Of a DNA stretch of 26,636 nucleotides, positions 25,165 to 26,636 are shown piece after piece. The notes beneath the pieces are model-generated. The model worked only from the letters and a program-made list of their open reading frames with translations. It ran no database searches and was not told the DNA's origin. A program made the position numbers and the translations under genes. The DNA is from an uncultured Eubacterium sp. (GTDB lineage Bacteria > Bacillota > Clostridia > Lachnospirales > Lachnospiraceae). Every line of letters begins with the position of its first letter. Position 1 is the first letter of the stretch. The stretch spans positions 1 through 26,636 of the forward strand of contig URGC01000019.1 in assembly GCA_900547255.1 (NCBI GenBank), written 5' to 3'.

Positions 25165-25614
25165 ATGGAAAAGTTACTTGTAATCAATGGACCTAATATT
25201 AATTTCTTAGGAATAAGAGAAAAGGGCATATATGGTTCACAGAATTACGATACTCTTGTATCTATGATTAATGACAAAGCTAAAGAGCTTGGCGTTGAGG
25301 TAGAAGTGTTCCAGAGTAATTCGGAAGGTGGAATTATTGACAGGATACAGAAGGCTTATTATGAGAATATAGATGGTATAGTAATCAATCCGGGAGCGTA
25401 TACTCATTATAGCATTGCGATAAGAGATGCTCTTGGCGCTATCGAGAACATACCTAAGATTGAGGTTCACATATCTAATGTCCACAAGCGTGAGGAATTC
25501 AGACATACATCAGTCACAGTTCCAGTATGCAATGGACAGGTTGTAGGATTAGGACTGAAAGGCTATCTGTATGCGATGCAGGCTGTGCTTGACATAAGTC
25601 GTAATTTATTATAA
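25165..25614 (+). CDS. aroQ: 3-dehydroquinate dehydratase, type II
   Basis: Converts 3-dehydroquinate to 3-dehydroshikimate; the type II enzyme is a cytoplasmic dodecamer. It has 149 residues, the family length. INGPNINFLGIRE at the start carries R18, catalytic Y23 follows in GIYG, NPGAYTHYSIAIRDAL spans about 75-90, and catalytic H102 is in VHISNVHKREEFRHTS. GGAGG lies nine bases upstream of the ATG. An ATG four bases earlier is out of frame. It sits between aroK and efp in the same run. With AroB it supplies the substrate of AroE. Confidence 0.96.
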   Translation: MEKLLVINGPNINFLGIREKGIYGSQNYDTLVSMINDKAKELGVEVEVFQSNSEGGIIDRIQKAYYENIDGIVINPGAYTHYSIAIRDALGAIENIPKIEVHISNVHKREEFRHTSVTVPVCNGQVVGLGLKGYLYAMQAVLDISRNLL

Positions 25615-25653
25615 AATGTTTAAAGCTATTTATATTAGGAGGTATACCAAAGA

Positions 25654-26211
25654 ATGGTAAGCGCAGGAGATTTTAAGAACGGTATTACAATTCAGATGGA
25701 TAACGGTATCTGGCAGATTATCGAGTTCCAGCATGTTAAGCCTGGTAAGGGAGCTGCTTTCGTTAGAACTAAGTTAAAGAACATTGTCAGTGGTGGTGTT
25801 GTAGAGAAGTCATTCAGACCAACAGAGAAGTTTGATCTTGCTCATATTGATCGTAAAGAGTATCAGTATCTTTACTCAGATGGAGATATCTATAACTTCA
25901 TGGATACAGAGACATTCGAGCAGATTGGTTTAGCTGCTGAGGATGTTGGCGATTCTCTTAAGTTCGTTAAGGAGAACGAGATGGTTAAGTTATGTTCACA
26001 CGCTGGTAAGGTATTCTCAATCGAGCCACCTATCAACGTTGAGCTTGAGATCACAGAGACAGAGCCAGGTGTTAAGGGTGATACAGCTACAGGTGCTACA
26101 AAGCCAGCTATCCTTGAGACAGGTGCAAGAATCATGGTTCCATTATTCGTTAACCAGGGCGATAAGATTAAGATTGATACACGTACAGGTGAGTATCTTT
26201 CAAGAGCTTAA
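25654..26211 (+). CDS. efp: Translation elongation factor P
   Basis: Binds the ribosome between the P and E sites and rescues stalling at proline runs. It has 185 residues, normal length. Three OB-like domains are expected: KOW-like (1-64), middle (65-127), and C-terminal (about 128-185), with the ending ETGARIMVPLFVNQGDKIKIDTRTGEY split by short loops. The modifiable loop reads KPGKGAAFVR with K32 at the tip. AGGAGG at 25637-25642 lies 11 bases before the ATG, a little far. It is last in the nrdR-to-efp run and ends at a strong terminator. Confidence 0.97.
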   Translation: MVSAGDFKNGITIQMDNGIWQIIEFQHVKPGKGAAFVRTKLKNIVSGGVVEKSFRPTEKFDLAHIDRKEYQYLYSDGDIYNFMDTETFEQIGLAAEDVGDSLKFVKENEMVKLCSHAGKVFSIEPPINVELEITETEPGVKGDTATGATKPAILETGARIMVPLFVNQGDKIKIDTRTGEYLSRA

Positions 26212-26233
26212 TTGTATATTTTATGGACATGTT

Positions 26234-26265
26234 AAATCCCCCAGATTTTGGCTGGGGGATTTTTT
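26234..26265 (+). terminator. Terminator of efp
   Basis: An 11-bp GC-rich stem (26234-26244 with 26252-26262), a 7-base loop, and a T-run. It is the strongest simple terminator in the window. Confidence 0.9.
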
Positions 26266-26278
26266 CTTAGCCTGCTCC

Positions 26279-26593
26279 TTACCTGCACTCGAATGAGGCG
26301 CACACTGTATCTCCGCTTTCTGTTGCACTGATTCCAGATATATCTATGTGGTCAGCCACACATCTGCTATCTGAATTATGAACACAGTTGGAAGCATCAC
26401 ATTTTATGTCCAATGTGAGCTTAGGACAGGCAGTTGAATTCTTTGCAGAATTTTCGTCCTGTTCTTTGAAGTCACCACAACATGTACAATCTGTTGTTGT
26501 GGCAGATTTTCCCTGAACGTGGATAGAAGAAAGACAGCAGCAGTTATCTTTGTTATGTTCACATCCACAAGCATTACAACCTAAAGAACTCAT
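26279..26593 (-). CDS. DUF1540 cysteine-rich protein, two repeats
   Basis: A 104-residue small protein with 17 cysteines. It carries two DUF1540-like units: LGCNACGCEHNKDNCCCLSS (about 4-23) with a following DCTCCGDF, and IKCDASNCVHNSDSRC (about 64-79) with a final CASFEC. Each has the pattern of a short putative metal-binding domain. I start at ATG 26593 because AGGAGG is just upstream. An in-frame start at 26620 has no such site. The function is unknown. In other clostridia such proteins are small and solitary. It is convergent with efp and shares the intervening terminator region. Confidence 0.88.
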   Translation of the reverse strand: MSSLGCNACGCEHNKDNCCCLSSIHVQGKSATTTDCTCCGDFKEQDENSAKNSTACPKLTLDIKCDASNCVHNSDSRCVADHIDISGISATESGDTVCASFECR

Positions 26594-26636
26594 AATAACC
26601 TCCTTAATAAAAAAAGACATGTCAGATATACCGACA

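Overview
The window looks like chromosomal DNA of a low-GC anaerobic Firmicute, most likely a Lachnospiraceae member close to Lachnospira/Eubacterium eligens. The evidence is AT-rich third positions, AGGAGG ribosome sites, the sporulation pair sigG-ylmC, an aspartate transcarbamylase with a separate PyrI chain, a type-A-looking RNase P RNA, and DUF1540 and YqeG proteins. The genus is an inference from gene content. I ran no database search.

Layout. 1-516 is the 3' part of a coiled-coil gene. 522-1013 is a 492-bp near-continuous inverted repeat (giant foldback). 1039-5603 is the pheS-pheT-queA operon with its own promoter and no visible T-box. 5873-6832 is an EamA transporter. 6972-8267 (minus) is a DUF4143-type AAA ATPase whose promoter sits between two 38-bp direct repeats. 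8623-8976 is rnpB. 8982-12464 is a three-gene envelope operon: a PlsC-like acyltransferase, a GT8 glycosyltransferase, and a fused GT8-acyltransferase. 12533-13645 is aroB. 13799-14812 is an ORF6N protein with a PLD-like C-terminus and a perfect 39-bp palindrome inside the gene. 14831-15060 is a second foldback element. 15074-16434 (minus) is pyrB-pyrI, divergent from trpS (16703-17791). 18038-19045 is an unrecognised coiled-coil protein behind a sigma-28-like promoter. 19303-20331 is a membrane-anchored C39-like peptidase. 20417-21469 (minus) is a lactonase-family beta-propeller. 21578-22655 (minus) is sigG-ylmC. 22809-26211 is nrdR-yqeG-aroE-aroK-aroQ-efp. 26279-26593 (minus) is a DUF1540 protein.

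How the genes relate. Much of the window is core information and metabolism: two aminoacyl-tRNA synthetases (Phe, Trp), tRNA queuosine modification, tRNA 5' processing, EF-P, the first pyrimidine-committed enzyme, and four shikimate steps (AroB, AroQ, AroE, AroK) that feed the aromatic amino acids charged by PheST and TrpS. Between these lie more variable genes and several large DNA foldbacks.

I do not see a clear multi-gene defence island or CRISPR array. The best candidates for something undescribed are the two giant foldbacks, the ORF6N gene with its internal palindrome, the repeat-flanked ATPase promoter, the GT8-acyltransferase fusion operon, and the sigma-28-like gene of unknown function.
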